Assembly: GCF_003288815.1 (NCBI RefSeq)
Contig: NZ_NHYM01000004.1
Coordinates: 1 to 64,000 of the forward strand
Origin: Helicobacter sp. 16-1353
Lineage (GTDB): Bacteria > Campylobacterota > Campylobacteria > Campylobacterales > Helicobacteraceae
Direction: 5' to 3'
DNA length: 64,000 nt
In this document: positions 8,311 to 17,653 of the stretch, in pieces
Position numbering within the stretch: position 1 is the stretch's first letter
Layout: every line of letters begins with the position of its first letter
The notes under the pieces: generated by a model
What the model was told of the DNA's origin: nothing
What the model saw: only the letters and a program-made list of their open reading frames with translations
Database searches by the model: none
Made by a program: the position numbers and the translations under genes

Positions 8311-10131
8311 ATGGGCGGAATCTTATCATCATTAAACACATCACAAACAGGACTTAATGCACATCAATTAATGGTTGATGTAACGGGCAATAATATCGCA
8401 AATGCAAGTGATGAATTTTACTCAAGGCAGCGAGTTGTAGTTAGCCCAGAAAAGCCACTTTATTTTCAAAAGTATAATTTAGGTCGTGGCGTAGATATAG
8501 AAACAATCCAGAGAATCCACGATGAATTTACATTCTCACGATATAGAAAAGCCGCAAGCGACGCACAATTTTACGATACAGAATTTACCACTTTAAGAGA
8601 GGCTTCGGCATTTTTCCCGGAAGTCGATGGCGTTGGAATTTATAATGATATTGAGCAGTATTTTAATGCATGGAAAGATGTTGAGAAAAACGCCTCCGAC
8701 CCAGCACAAAAGCAAGTTTTAGCACAAAATACCCAAACGCTAATAACCAATATCAAAGACACGAGGCGACGACTTTTTGAACTCCAAGTAAAGCAAAGCG
8801 AGGAATTAAAAGTTACGATTGAAGAGATTAATTCCATAGGAAAACAAATCGCAGAAATCAATAAAAAATTAGGCGAAATGGAAGATTCTAGAGAGCTAAA
8901 ACAAGCAAATGAACTGCGTGATAGGCGAGATGAATTAGAATTTAATCTCTCTAAATTAATTAGTAATAATGTTTTCAAAGATAAGCTAAAAAGCCAATCC
9001 AAGCTAAATAGCGAGAGTGCGGATTTTGACTATGGATATACGCTAAATATCGCAGGAGGATTTAATATCGTAGATGGTCCAATCCACCACCCAATTATCA
9101 TCGATAATAGCGACAATGAAAACGGGCTTTATAGCATATATTTCCAAGGAGATGATTTTAAAAGAGTTGATATTACAGATAAAATCACAGGCGGAAAAAG
9201 TGGGGCATTGCTAGATTTAGTAGCATATGGGAAAAATGGCGGAAAGATTGGCAAACTCCAAGAATATATCAATAATCTAGACACATTTGCAAGAGGATTT
9301 ATCGAGGCTACAAATGGGATATATGCACAAAGTGCGACAAATGAGATAAAAAGTGAAGTATTAGCAATAAGTAAAGATGATGTTTTGTCAAATTCTATCT
9401 ACAATATTAAAAATGGCGGATTTGATGTAATAGTTTATGATACAAAAGGTAACGAGATGCTTCGCAAAAGTATCCAAATTGATGGAATTACCACAATGGA
9501 AGATATTGTAAATACTCTAAATAAAAACACTGATGATAAGAATGACAATAATCCGCTAAATGATTTTGATGATTATTTTACAGCGTATTATGATGATGAA
9601 GCAAGGCAATTTCAAATATTACCAAAAGATAGCTCGATGGGATTAAATGTTAGTATCGAGGATAAGGGGAGCAATTTCACCGGGGCAATAGGTATTAATC
9701 GCTTTTTTGATGGAAGTAATGCAAATGATATTGCATTAAATACTACATATGTCAATGACCCAACTTTGATTCGCCAGTGGAAAGCTCCTGTTAGTGGGAA
9801 TTTTGACATAGCTACTATGATGTTAGAATTGCAACATAATAATAGCGAGTTTTATCCCGTGCGTGGGGCAAAGCAAGAGATGAGTATCCCACAATATTTT
9901 CAATTTGTTACAGGCAAAGTCGCCACAGATACCAATGAAGTTCAAGTTTTAGGCGACACAAAGCAATCCGTTCTAGCTGCTGTAAAAAAAGAATTTTTAG
10001 CCATTAGTCAAGTTAGCATTGATGAAGAAATGGTAAATCTAATCAAATTCCAAAGCGGATATGCCGCAAATGCCAAAGTCATAACTACAATAGATAGAAT
10101 GATTGATACACTTCTAACTATCAAGCAATAG
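8311..10131 (+). CDS. flgK: Flagellar hook-associated protein 1 (FlgK)
   Basis: The 606-residue protein begins MGGILSSLNTSQTGLNAHQL, the FlgK/FlgG-type N-terminal heptad region, with VTGNNIANAS following. A long coiled-coil segment lies near residues 160-215, and the C-terminus ends with the rod/hook signature EEMVNLIKFQSGYAANAKVI. It forms the first hook-filament junction layer. Length matches Helicobacter FlgK. It is the last gene before a gap leading to the porin gene. Confidence 0.96.
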   Translation: MGGILSSLNTSQTGLNAHQLMVDVTGNNIANASDEFYSRQRVVVSPEKPLYFQKYNLGRGVDIETIQRIHDEFTFSRYRKAASDAQFYDTEFTTLREASAFFPEVDGVGIYNDIEQYFNAWKDVEKNASDPAQKQVLAQNTQTLITNIKDTRRRLFELQVKQSEELKVTIEEINSIGKQIAEINKKLGEMEDSRELKQANELRDRRDELEFNLSKLISNNVFKDKLKSQSKLNSESADFDYGYTLNIAGGFNIVDGPIHHPIIIDNSDNENGLYSIYFQGDDFKRVDITDKITGGKSGALLDLVAYGKNGGKIGKLQEYINNLDTFARGFIEATNGIYAQSATNEIKSEVLAISKDDVLSNSIYNIKNGGFDVIVYDTKGNEMLRKSIQIDGITTMEDIVNTLNKNTDDKNDNNPLNDFDDYFTAYYDDEARQFQILPKDSSMGLNVSIEDKGSNFTGAIGINRFFDGSNANDIALNTTYVNDPTLIRQWKAPVSGNFDIATMMLELQHNNSEFYPVRGAKQEMSIPQYFQFVTGKVATDTNEVQVLGDTKQSVLAAVKKEFLAISQVSIDEEMVNLIKFQSGYAANAKVITTIDRMIDTLLTIKQ

Positions 10132-10272
10132 ATTCTCCAAATTAAATTTTATATGGCTTTTAAATATCCAATTTTGCATAAAATTAGGTGTTTTTATAAA
10201 GATTCTATGATTTTTTGTCAAGATTCTATGATTTTTTTGTGTTTGTTGTTTAAATAAAGAAATTTTTTTGGC

Positions 10273-10278
10273 TATAAT
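10273..10278 (+). promoter_or_regulatory. Candidate -10 element of the porin promoter
   Basis: A perfect TATAAT lies 37 bp before the porin ATG, after a T-rich stretch typical of Campylobacterota sigma-70 promoters that lack a clear -35. Just upstream, a 17-nt direct repeat (10200-10216 and 10221-10237) reads AGATTCTATGATTTTTT. A leader of about 30 nt with AAGGAG is predicted. Confidence 0.6.
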
Positions 10279-10315
10279 ATTAGCCGTTCCAACTAAAAAC
10301 AAGGAGATTAAGAAT

Positions 10316-11662
10316 ATGAAGAAGATTTCATTAGTTACAGCTTTGGCTTTGGCAGCTTCATCTTTGAGTGCTGCACCTATTGAAGAGCTTATTAAAGGTG
10401 CTTCGATAGATGGTTCAGCATTTTTTAGATATATTTCCAATAGCGGTAGAAATGCTGGTGGTCAAGGATTTGTATCAAGGGTTGTGGCAGATTTGAATAG
10501 CGGTAGTATAGAAGGATTTAGCTTTAACTTAGGGCTTTTCTACCACTATGGCGGAACACCTACACAAGGAAGTAAATCCGATGGTAATGTAGGTGGCTCA
10601 AGGGCAACTAGAGATTTATTTACGACTGGTGGAAATGCTTTTGGTGTTAGCACACTATATGGTAAATATGCTTTTGAAGCTAGTAAAACTTCTATAGTCG
10701 CTGGGAAGCTAAAGTTAGCTACTCCTATAACTAGTGCTGCTACTGATAGAGGTTTAGGTGTGCAGGTAACAAACTCCGATGTTAGTGGGCTAACTATGGC
10801 TGCTGCATTCTTCGATAGCTGGGCGGCAGACCACGAGTATATTAGTGGTGTAATGTCAGTTAGAGGAACTACTAACCCTGAAGTTGATACTAGAGGAAGT
10901 AGTTTTGGAAATAATCTATCTGCAGTTGCATTTATAGGAAACTATGACCCTGTTACTTTCCAAGTATGGTATTTTAATGCAGATAAATTGCTAAATTCCG
11001 TATTTGGTGAGATAGCTATTGGTAGCACATATCAATTTAAAGCTCAAATAGCATATACAGATATGTATAATAGCCCAACATTAAAATTAGGATATGGGGG
11101 AAACTATAGTGGTGCAACTAGATTAGCAGGACCATTCTTTGATGGTGGTGCTAATGGTGCAAGTGCAAGAGGTCTTTATACACTTCAATTCTCAGCTAAG
11201 CCTATTCAAGAATTTGGTGTTAGAGTGGGCTTTGTAGGTAGCTTTGCTAATGGATATGGTGTATCTGTAAATAATGAAGGGGCATTCTCCAAAGGTGGTA
11301 AATACTGGTTTGACAACTGGGGGGATGGTAGAAGTGGATTCTCCGCATTTGGTGATGGTGGATTTGACAATACCCATATAAATGTATGGTATCTAGCTCT
11401 TACTTCTAAAGTATCTATTGTAGATATTGGATTAGATATAGCTGGAATCAGCGGTAAAAACCACTACACAGTTGATGCTGACAAAGCTCCTAATGGAGAT
11501 AAGATAACTTCGACTAATCATGGCAATAGAACTTTCTATGAAGTAACTCCATCTATAGATATAAATATCACTAAACAAGCTAAAGTTACTGCTTACTATG
11601 CGGTAGTTTTCGGGCAAATCAATGCTCAAAGATTCTGGACTCAAATGAGTTATAAATTCTAA
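10316..11662 (+). CDS. Major outer-membrane porin (Campylobacter/Helicobacter MOMP-like)
   Basis: Starting at the Met after AAGGAGATTAAGAAT, the 448-residue protein has a signal peptide (cleavage near SLSAAP), many alternating aromatic/glycine beta-strand segments, and ends QMSYKF with the terminal Phe required for BAM-dependent outer-membrane insertion. This matches the Campylobacterota major-porin/OprD-like family, which gives general permeability to small solutes. The longer ORF beginning at 10268 is rejected because it would place residues before the signal peptide. A strong promoter and a bidirectional hairpin flank it, consistent with high expression as a single gene. Confidence 0.88.
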   Translation: MKKISLVTALALAASSLSAAPIEELIKGASIDGSAFFRYISNSGRNAGGQGFVSRVVADLNSGSIEGFSFNLGLFYHYGGTPTQGSKSDGNVGGSRATRDLFTTGGNAFGVSTLYGKYAFEASKTSIVAGKLKLATPITSAATDRGLGVQVTNSDVSGLTMAAAFFDSWAADHEYISGVMSVRGTTNPEVDTRGSSFGNNLSAVAFIGNYDPVTFQVWYFNADKLLNSVFGEIAIGSTYQFKAQIAYTDMYNSPTLKLGYGGNYSGATRLAGPFFDGGANGASARGLYTLQFSAKPIQEFGVRVGFVGSFANGYGVSVNNEGAFSKGGKYWFDNWGDGRSGFSAFGDGGFDNTHINVWYLALTSKVSIVDIGLDIAGISGKNHYTVDADKAPNGDKITSTNHGNRTFYEVTPSIDINITKQAKVTAYYAVVFGQINAQRFWTQMSYKF

Positions 11663-11667
11663 AAAAT

Positions 11668-11697
11668 ATTAGATTCTAGCTAAAGCTAGAATCTAAT
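11668..11697. terminator. Bidirectional hairpin terminator between porin and ABC operon
   Basis: A 13-bp perfect stem (11668-11680 with 11685-11697, loop TAAA) sits 5 bp after the porin stop. An A-run precedes it on the plus strand, which gives a U-run for transcripts arriving on the minus strand, and the last base of its arm coincides with the stop codon of the converging ABC ATPase gene. It can therefore serve both genes. Confidence 0.75.
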
Positions 11698-12443
11698 TAA
11701 ATCACATAATCTACATTATTATTAAATTTACTTAGAAACATTTTTGCCCTTTGGGTTTGTGGATGATTAAAAAATGCTTCTGGTGTGCTCTGCTCTATTA
11801 TCTTTCCATCACTCATAAATATAATCTCATTAGCGATTTTTCTAGCAAAATTAAGCTCATGTGTTACTAGAATCATTGTTTTATTTTTAATGATTTTAAT
11901 GACATTTAGCACCTCATCAACAAGCTCTGGGTCAAGGGCACTTGTAGGCTCATCAAATAATATAATCTCCGGATTAAACGCCAAAGCCCTAGCTATGCCT
12001 ATCCTTTGCTGTTGTCCGCCACTTAACATACTTGGATAATGATTTGCCTTATCACTTAGCCCAACAATATTTAGATACTCAAATCCTATCTCATTTGCTT
12101 TCGCTTTGCTGTATTTATGAACAGTTATTAAGGACTGCGTTATATTTTGTAATGCTGTTTTATTTGCAAATAGATTATAGTTTTGAAAAACCATTCCTAC
12201 ATTTTTTCTAATCTTTAACATATCATTTTTATGGATATTGCTAAAATCTATATCTAAATCCCTTATTTTCATATGCCCACTATCTGGAATCTCAAGTAGG
12301 TTTATACATCGTAAAAGTGTGCTTTTCCCACTACCACTTCGCCCAAGAATGGCATAAATCTTATTCTTAGCAATATGTAGATTAATGGAATCTAAAACGA
12401 GATGTTTATTAAAACTTTTATTTAGATTTGTTATTTCTATCAT
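11697..12443 (-). CDS. Polar amino-acid ABC transporter, ATP-binding protein
   Basis: The 248-residue ATPase shows Walker A GRSGSGKSTLLRCIN, Q-loop VFQNYNLF, signature LSGGQQQRIGIARALA, Walker B EIILFDEPTSALDPE and the switch His in LVTHE, all typical of the GlnQ/TcyN class. It powers the importer formed with the permease and lipoprotein encoded just upstream, overlapping the permease gene by 4 bp (ATGA-type coupling). The neighbouring metB gene suggests a sulfur amino acid such as cystine as substrate; that is inference. Confidence 0.93.
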   Translation of the reverse strand: MIEITNLNKSFNKHLVLDSINLHIAKNKIYAILGRSGSGKSTLLRCINLLEIPDSGHMKIRDLDIDFSNIHKNDMLKIRKNVGMVFQNYNLFANKTALQNITQSLITVHKYSKAKANEIGFEYLNIVGLSDKANHYPSMLSGGQQQRIGIARALAFNPEIILFDEPTSALDPELVDEVLNVIKIIKNKTMILVTHELNFARKIANEIIFMSDGKIIEQSTPEAFFNHPQTQRAKMFLSKFNNNVDYVI

Positions 12444-13156
12444 TTAGCACCTACGATTTTCTTATATGTTGTTACTCGCTTTTCTAAGATGGCAAATATT
12501 TTTTCCAAAACAATACTTATAGTCCAATAAAATAATGCTGCGATTATATATACTTCTAGGAATTTTGAGCTTCTATCTGCTTCTAGTGTCGCTACTCCCA
12601 TAATCTCCGGAACGGAAGCAGCAAATACTAGCGATGTTTCTTTTATCAACATTATAAAGAAATTCAATATATTTGGTAGGGCTAATAATAGGCTTTGAGG
12701 CAGGATTATGAGTATTAGACTTTGTGCTGTAGTCATTCCTACGCTATAACTTGCCTCTAATTGTCCTTTATCTATGCTAAGTATAGCACTACGAAAAATT
12801 TCGCTTAAATAAGCAGAGCAATAGAGGGAATAAACGAGATACATAAAATAAATTGCCCCGATATTTGATATATCAATATCTAATCCATATTTTTGATTAA
12901 AATACCTAATCACAAGCGGAATCCCATAGTATGCCAAAAATATTTGCACCAAAACGGGAATGCCACGAAAAAATGATATATAGATTGTCGCTAATTGAAA
13001 TAAAACGGGAATCTTATATATCCTAATAAGACTTAATATCAATCCAACAATAGAGCCTACGATAAACCCCACAATAGCTATCGCTAAGGATAAAGGAACA
13101 CCTTTTGAAATAGCTGGAATGGCACTTAGGGCATATTCAAAATCGAATAATTGCAT
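12440..13156 (-). CDS. Polar amino-acid ABC transporter, permease
   Basis: This 238-residue integral membrane protein of the HisMQ/GlnP family has about five transmembrane segments and the EAA-type loop around LEASYSVGMTTAQSLILIILPQ. A motif SFFRGIPVLVQIFLAYYG near residues 60-77 is characteristic of polar-amino-acid permeases. It begins immediately after the binding-protein stop and overlaps the ATPase gene by 4 bp. Only one permease gene is present, so it probably works as a homodimer. Confidence 0.92.
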   Translation of the reverse strand: MQLFDFEYALSAIPAISKGVPLSLAIAIVGFIVGSIVGLILSLIRIYKIPVLFQLATIYISFFRGIPVLVQIFLAYYGIPLVIRYFNQKYGLDIDISNIGAIYFMYLVYSLYCSAYLSEIFRSAILSIDKGQLEASYSVGMTTAQSLILIILPQSLLLALPNILNFFIMLIKETSLVFAASVPEIMGVATLEADRSSKFLEVYIIAALFYWTISIVLEKIFAILEKRVTTYKKIVGAK

Positions 13157-13951
13157 TTATTTGCTTTGGTCTATACCGAAAAATCTAATTGACAATTCGC
13201 TAAGCTTCCCTGAATCTTTGGCTTTTTGCAATGCTGTATCGATTTTGTCTATTAACTCTTTTGATTTATCCTCTTTTCTAAATATAAAATAAACATTGCT
13301 TTGTGAGATTCTCTCATCTAGTATTTTTAATGCTAGATTCTGCTCTCTTACAATATCAATGATACTTGCTGGGTCATTCAAATGCACATCTATACGCTTA
13401 TTTACCAAATCTTGTAAAAGCGGACTTAAATCCTTGTAATATCGTATTTCTAGGATTTTTCCATTTTTATTATTCCAATCTTCTAGTATCTTCGTATGTG
13501 CTGAGCCTACAACGCCACCTGCAATCTTGCCTTTGAAATCATTTGTAGAATTTATAGTATTGTCATTGCTTCTTGTTATAAATTGCGAGGTTGAGACAAA
13601 ATAACTATTATTGTTAAGCAAATATCGCTCTTCGCGTTCCTTTGTCTTTATGATTTGATTCGCCAACATATCAAACCTAGCGGAATCTAGCCCCAAAAAT
13701 AGCGAATTCCAAGGTGCATAATTAAAATCAAATGATAGAGTGGAATCTATTTCTTGTAATAATCGTAAAACCTCTACATCATATCCTGTTATTTTCCCAT
13801 CTTTATCTACATAGCTAAATGGTTTATAAGCCCCTTCACTGCCAACTTTTATCGTTACTTGTGGGGTTTGTGTATTTTCTTTGCTATTTTCACCGCCACA
13901 GCCGATTATAAATAATGATATGCTTATTAAAAATATATGTATAAATCTCAT
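13157..13951 (-). CDS. Amino-acid ABC transporter substrate-binding lipoprotein
   Basis: The 264-residue protein has a lipoprotein signal (lipobox LFIIGC at about residues 13-18) and a SBP_bac_3 fold: VGSEGAYKPFSYVDKDGKIT, GYDVEVLRLLQE and KRIDVHLNDP are recognisable family segments. It is tethered on the periplasmic face of the inner membrane and feeds the adjoining permease. The resemblance is to the cystine/cysteine-binding subgroup (TcyA/YckK-like), and metB lies 24 bp upstream in the same direction, but ligand identity is not proven. Confidence 0.9.
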   Translation of the reverse strand: MRFIHIFLISISLFIIGCGGENSKENTQTPQVTIKVGSEGAYKPFSYVDKDGKITGYDVEVLRLLQEIDSTLSFDFNYAPWNSLFLGLDSARFDMLANQIIKTKEREERYLLNNNSYFVSTSQFITRSNDNTINSTNDFKGKIAGGVVGSAHTKILEDWNNKNGKILEIRYYKDLSPLLQDLVNKRIDVHLNDPASIIDIVREQNLALKILDERISQSNVYFIFRKEDKSKELIDKIDTALQKAKDSGKLSELSIRFFGIDQSK

Positions 13952-13975
13952 TATATTCCTTTGATAAATCTTGCT

Positions 13976-15136
13976 CTATATTTTATTTAAAGCAGATTTT
14001 AATGCCTCTATTAAATCATCTATATTTTCGATACCGATAGATAATCTAAGTAGATTTTTAGTGATATTTAATTGTTCTTTAATGCTCTCATCTACGCTTC
14101 CATGACTCATATAATAAGGACAACCAAAAAGGCTTTCCACGCCGCCCAAGCTTTCAGCTAAAATAAAAATATCAAGATTCTTGGCAAATATTTCCATTTG
14201 CTTATCATCTGCATCTAAATACACAGAAACCACACCGCCAAAAAGCCCATTCATTTGCTCTTTTGCTAGTTTGTGTTGCGGATGTGAGCTAAGCCCGGGG
14301 TATATTACTTTTTTGATTTTATTGTGAGATTCCAAGAATTGTGCTATTTTTAGGGCATTATCACAATGTTTTTCCATTCTTATTTGTAATGTTTTTAAAC
14401 CTCTTGCATTTAGATATGAATCAAATGGCGATAAAACCATTCCCGTAGAATTTGATACAAATCGTAATCGCTCATATAATTCATCATCATTTAGCACAAC
14501 TGCCCCAGCAATGCTATCACTATGCCCGTTAATATATTTTGTCATACTATGGACTACGATACTAGCACCCAAATCAAGTGGTTTTTGTAAAAAAGGAGTT
14601 GCAAATGTATTATCAACAATACTTAGGATATTATGTTTTTTTGCAATACCGCAAATAGCTTTTATATCGCAAATCTGCAAAAGTGGATTTGTTGGAGATT
14701 CTAACCAAATAGCCTTTGTTTTACTTGTGATTGCGGATTCTACATTTTCTATAATCGTCATATCAATATATCTTACATTTATATCAAAACTATCAAAAAC
14801 CTTACTTAGCAATCGCCTAGTGCCACCATAAATATCATCAAAACATAGTATTTCATCGCCTGATTTTAAAAAGCTAAGTAAAGTAACACATTCCGCTGCT
14901 TGACCACTAGCATAACAAATCGCATATTTTGCATTTTCTAAAGCTGCTAATTTATTTTCTATTACTTCTCTTGTGGGATTTGTAAGTCTTGAATATCCGT
15001 GCCCCCCTGTAGTGCTTTCAAAATCGGCTTTTGCAAAAGTGCTGGATAAATGTATGGGGCTTATTACATCGCTTGAGGTTTCGCCGCTTAGGTTTGGATT
15101 TTCAGCTGTTATTACTGCTTTTGTGCTAAATTTCAT
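13976..15136 (-). CDS. metB: Cystathionine gamma-synthase/lyase family PLP enzyme
   Basis: The 386-residue protein belongs to the Cys/Met metabolism PLP family: SSTFAKADFE and GHGYSRLTNPT near the N-terminus, the ASGQAAECVTLLSFL segment, and the PLP-binding Lys200 in HSMTKYINGHSD. It makes cystathionine from an activated homoserine and cysteine, or cleaves cystathionine to cysteine; family sequence alone does not separate the two. It leads an operon with the amino-acid ABC importer, suggesting coordinated sulfur amino-acid supply. Confidence 0.88.
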   Translation of the reverse strand: MKFSTKAVITAENPNLSGETSSDVISPIHLSSTFAKADFESTTGGHGYSRLTNPTREVIENKLAALENAKYAICYASGQAAECVTLLSFLKSGDEILCFDDIYGGTRRLLSKVFDSFDINVRYIDMTIIENVESAITSKTKAIWLESPTNPLLQICDIKAICGIAKKHNILSIVDNTFATPFLQKPLDLGASIVVHSMTKYINGHSDSIAGAVVLNDDELYERLRFVSNSTGMVLSPFDSYLNARGLKTLQIRMEKHCDNALKIAQFLESHNKIKKVIYPGLSSHPQHKLAKEQMNGLFGGVVSVYLDADDKQMEIFAKNLDIFILAESLGGVESLFGCPYYMSHGSVDESIKEQLNITKNLLRLSIGIENIDDLIEALKSALNKI

Positions 15137-15215
15137 AATAGTTCCTTATATTTTATAGATTAAATTTGCGTATTTTACTATTAAATCTTTATAAATACAA
15201 TATGTTTTTATAAAA

Positions 15216-16046
15216 TTATTTAAAACTATGGACAAGATTCCCCACAAGTAAATTAAATCCATCTACTAATATAAAAATTAGAATCTTAAAAGGCAATGAA
15301 ATCATAATCGGTGGCAACATCATCATTCCAAGTGCCATTAATAGTGAGCTTACCACCATATCAATTACCAAAAATGGCAAGTAAAGCAAGAATCCAATTT
15401 GAAATGCCGTTTTTAGCTCACTTATCATAAATGCCGGAAGAAGCACGGTTAGCGGGACATCTTCTATTGTTTGGGGATTTTCCAAATTACGGATTCTAAA
15501 AAATAGGGCTAAATCTTTTTCCCTCGTATTTCTTAGCATAAATTCCTTAAAAGGCTTTACCGTGCGGACAAACGCCTCATCATATGGAATCTCCTTTGCG
15601 ATATATGGCTTTATGCCATTTGTATAGCCCTCCGTTGCCACTGGCTCCATAATAAAAAAAGTTAAAATCAACGCTAGGGATACTAGAATCTGCGTTGGTG
15701 GCGATTGCTGTGTGCCCATCGCTGTCCTTAAAAATCCAAGCACGATAATAATCCTAGTAAAGCTAGTCATCACAAGAACGAGCGATGGAGCCAAAACTAA
15801 AAGCGTTATGATAATTACGATATTTAGCGTCGTTACTAAATCGCCGGGCTCTTGTGGAGCGGAGAGCGAGAGATTTACAGTTGGGATTGTGGGGGAATTT
15901 ATCGGCGGATTCGTGGCATTTTGCGGGGAATCTAGCGGAGCGATATTGGTATTTGGGACGCCCTCCATTATTAGATTCCCATTTTCATCTAGTGCACCAA
16001 AGGCGATATTTATCACGCAAATAAAAACTAGTATAAATCTAAACAT
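15216..16046 (-). CDS. fliP: Flagellar export-gate protein FliP
   Basis: The 276-residue protein has a signal-like N-terminus, a Pro/Asn-rich stretch, and the FliP core starting LVTTLNIVIIITLLVLAPSLV with MTSFTRIIIVLGFLRTAMGT and QSPPTQILVSLALILTFF. FliP assembles with FliQ and FliR into the flagellar type III export gate. It overlaps motB by one base. Its divergent neighbour beyond motA is glmU, matching the fliP-glmU proximity I recall for H. pylori. Confidence 0.96.
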   Translation of the reverse strand: MFRFILVFICVINIAFGALDENGNLIMEGVPNTNIAPLDSPQNATNPPINSPTIPTVNLSLSAPQEPGDLVTTLNIVIIITLLVLAPSLVLVMTSFTRIIIVLGFLRTAMGTQQSPPTQILVSLALILTFFIMEPVATEGYTNGIKPYIAKEIPYDEAFVRTVKPFKEFMLRNTREKDLALFFRIRNLENPQTIEDVPLTVLLPAFMISELKTAFQIGFLLYLPFLVIDMVVSSLLMALGMMMLPPIMISLPFKILIFILVDGFNLLVGNLVHSFK

Positions 16047-16759
16047 TATCTATCTAATATACCTTTTGTTTTTTCGATAGGAATATCTTTTGCGTAGAAT
16101 CTAATATTGATTATTTCGCCCTCCTTACTAGAATCTAAACTTTTATCTTCTTTTCCTATGATATTAATTTTATTACCATTAATATTTAAACTATAAAGAG
16201 CTCTACCTATGCTAAGTGCGATATTTGAGGCTCTATCCAAATTTATTTGGGCTGTTGATATATTTGATTTACCTAGCACTTCAACTTGTGTATTTTTTGG
16301 CATTTTTGTGGCGATTTGTGCGATTCGCTTTAGAAATAATCTACTATCTTCGTTTATTTGGAAATTATCATCAAATACGATATTTGCTGGTAGTGTGATT
16401 ATAAATCCATTTACCCCATCTCCCATAATACTTGCTTGACCTTGCGATACATTTGGCATTTCATTAAAATCTATGATGGATTGCTCTATCATTCTAACTT
16501 CTTCGGCAAACTCTGGGGGAATGGTTATATCTGCTGGGAGTGTTATTCTATTCTTACTAGGCTCGATTTTAATACCACCCTCTAATATACTCATCGCCCC
16601 TTTTATACTAGCCTCTGCTTCTGTTAGCTTTCTTGCATCAAAAGTCGCCATTGATAAAAGCAAAATAAAAAAAGTAAGCAATAAGCTCATCATATCGCCA
16701 AATGTCCCAAGCCATAATGGCAATCCGCTGAATTTTTTTTCGCTTGTAATCTTTTTCAT
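16046..16759 (-). CDS. motB: Flagellar motor stator protein MotB
   Basis: The 237-residue protein has one N-terminal membrane helix bearing the proton-binding Asp22 (GDMMSLLLTFFILLLSM), a plug/linker region, and a C-terminal OmpA-like peptidoglycan-binding domain (about residues 120-230). The usual OmpA core is degenerate here (VLGKSNISTAQINLDRA), but the overall length and the position directly after motA support MotB. It overlaps fliP by one base, suggesting a motA-motB-fliP transcript. Confidence 0.93.
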   Translation of the reverse strand: MKKITSEKKFSGLPLWLGTFGDMMSLLLTFFILLLSMATFDARKLTEAEASIKGAMSILEGGIKIEPSKNRITLPADITIPPEFAEEVRMIEQSIIDFNEMPNVSQGQASIMGDGVNGFIITLPANIVFDDNFQINEDSRLFLKRIAQIATKMPKNTQVEVLGKSNISTAQINLDRASNIALSIGRALYSLNINGNKINIIGKEDKSLDSSKEGEIINIRFYAKDIPIEKTKGILDR

Positions 16760-16772
16760 TATTTAAGAGCTA

Positions 16773-17537
16773 TTAGTCAAATTGACTAATTCGTTTGCTT
16801 GGTGGAAGAAATGATAATAATTTTGTTTCCAAAACCCTAGGATTATCTCCTGCTTGTATGGATATTATCCCCTCGATTACCAATAGTTTCATTAACGCTT
16901 CATCTTGTGCACGGATTCTCAATATATTTGCAATAGGCGTTCCTATCGTGTTTCCTATCAATGAGCCATATAATGTCGTAATTAACGCAACCGCCATCGC
17001 AGGACCAATCGAGCTAGGGTCGCTCATATTTACAAGCATCGCAACTAGCCCAATAAGTGTCCCAAGCATACCATAAGAACCAGCCAAAGCCGCCCAAGTA
17101 TCGAAAATATCGGCATTGCCATTATGCCTAGCTAAGCTTTGTTCCATATCGATTTCTAGCAATTCCCTAATAGAATCTGGCTCTGAGCCATCAACCGCCA
17201 TACTAAGCCCTTTTCTTAAGAAATCATTTTCCTCTTGATTTACATTTTGTTCCAGCGAGAGAATCCCATCTCTACGAGCTTTTATCGCATATTCAACTAT
17301 CGTTTTTATTAAAACCGGGATATTGTATTGATGTGGCTTAAATGCTATACCTACATATTTAAAGATATTTTTCATTTGCTCTAATTTAAAAGCAATTAAT
17401 AATGCAGATATTGAGCCACCAATGGTGATTAAAACAGACGGAAAGTCAATATATACTTGCACACCGACGCCAAGTGCCATAGCACCAACCATAAGCAATG
17501 TAACAAGAAATAACCCTATAATGGTCCCTAAATCCAT
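16773..17537 (-). CDS. motA: Flagellar motor stator protein MotA
   Basis: The 254-residue MotA/PomA-family protein has four membrane segments: two near the N-terminus, then a cytoplasmic domain with GLSMAVDGSEPDSIRELLE, and two more at about 145-205 (GSYGMLGTLIGLVAMLVNM and GPAMAVALITTLYG). Together with MotB it forms the ion-conducting stator. It is 13 bp upstream of motB. Its size is closer to the PomA type than to E. coli MotA. Confidence 0.95.
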   Translation of the reverse strand: MDLGTIIGLFLVTLLMVGAMALGVGVQVYIDFPSVLITIGGSISALLIAFKLEQMKNIFKYVGIAFKPHQYNIPVLIKTIVEYAIKARRDGILSLEQNVNQEENDFLRKGLSMAVDGSEPDSIRELLEIDMEQSLARHNGNADIFDTWAALAGSYGMLGTLIGLVAMLVNMSDPSSIGPAMAVALITTLYGSLIGNTIGTPIANILRIRAQDEALMKLLVIEGIISIQAGDNPRVLETKLLSFLPPSKRISQFD

Positions 17538-17627
17538 AGAGTTGCAACTCCTAAATTAAAATTAAACCTTCCAAACAATAGAATTTTACCTTAATTTGAG
17601 ATTATAGCTTTTATTGTGTTAAAATTG

Positions 17628-17633
17628 TATAAA
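17628..17633 (+). promoter_or_regulatory. Candidate -10 element for glmU-thiS
   Basis: TATAAA lies 20 bp before the glmU GTG start in the divergent motA-glmU gap, giving a very short leader with AAGGA. No -35 is obvious, as is common in Helicobacter. Confidence 0.35.
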
Positions 17634-17653
17634 TACAAATCAAGGAATATTAA

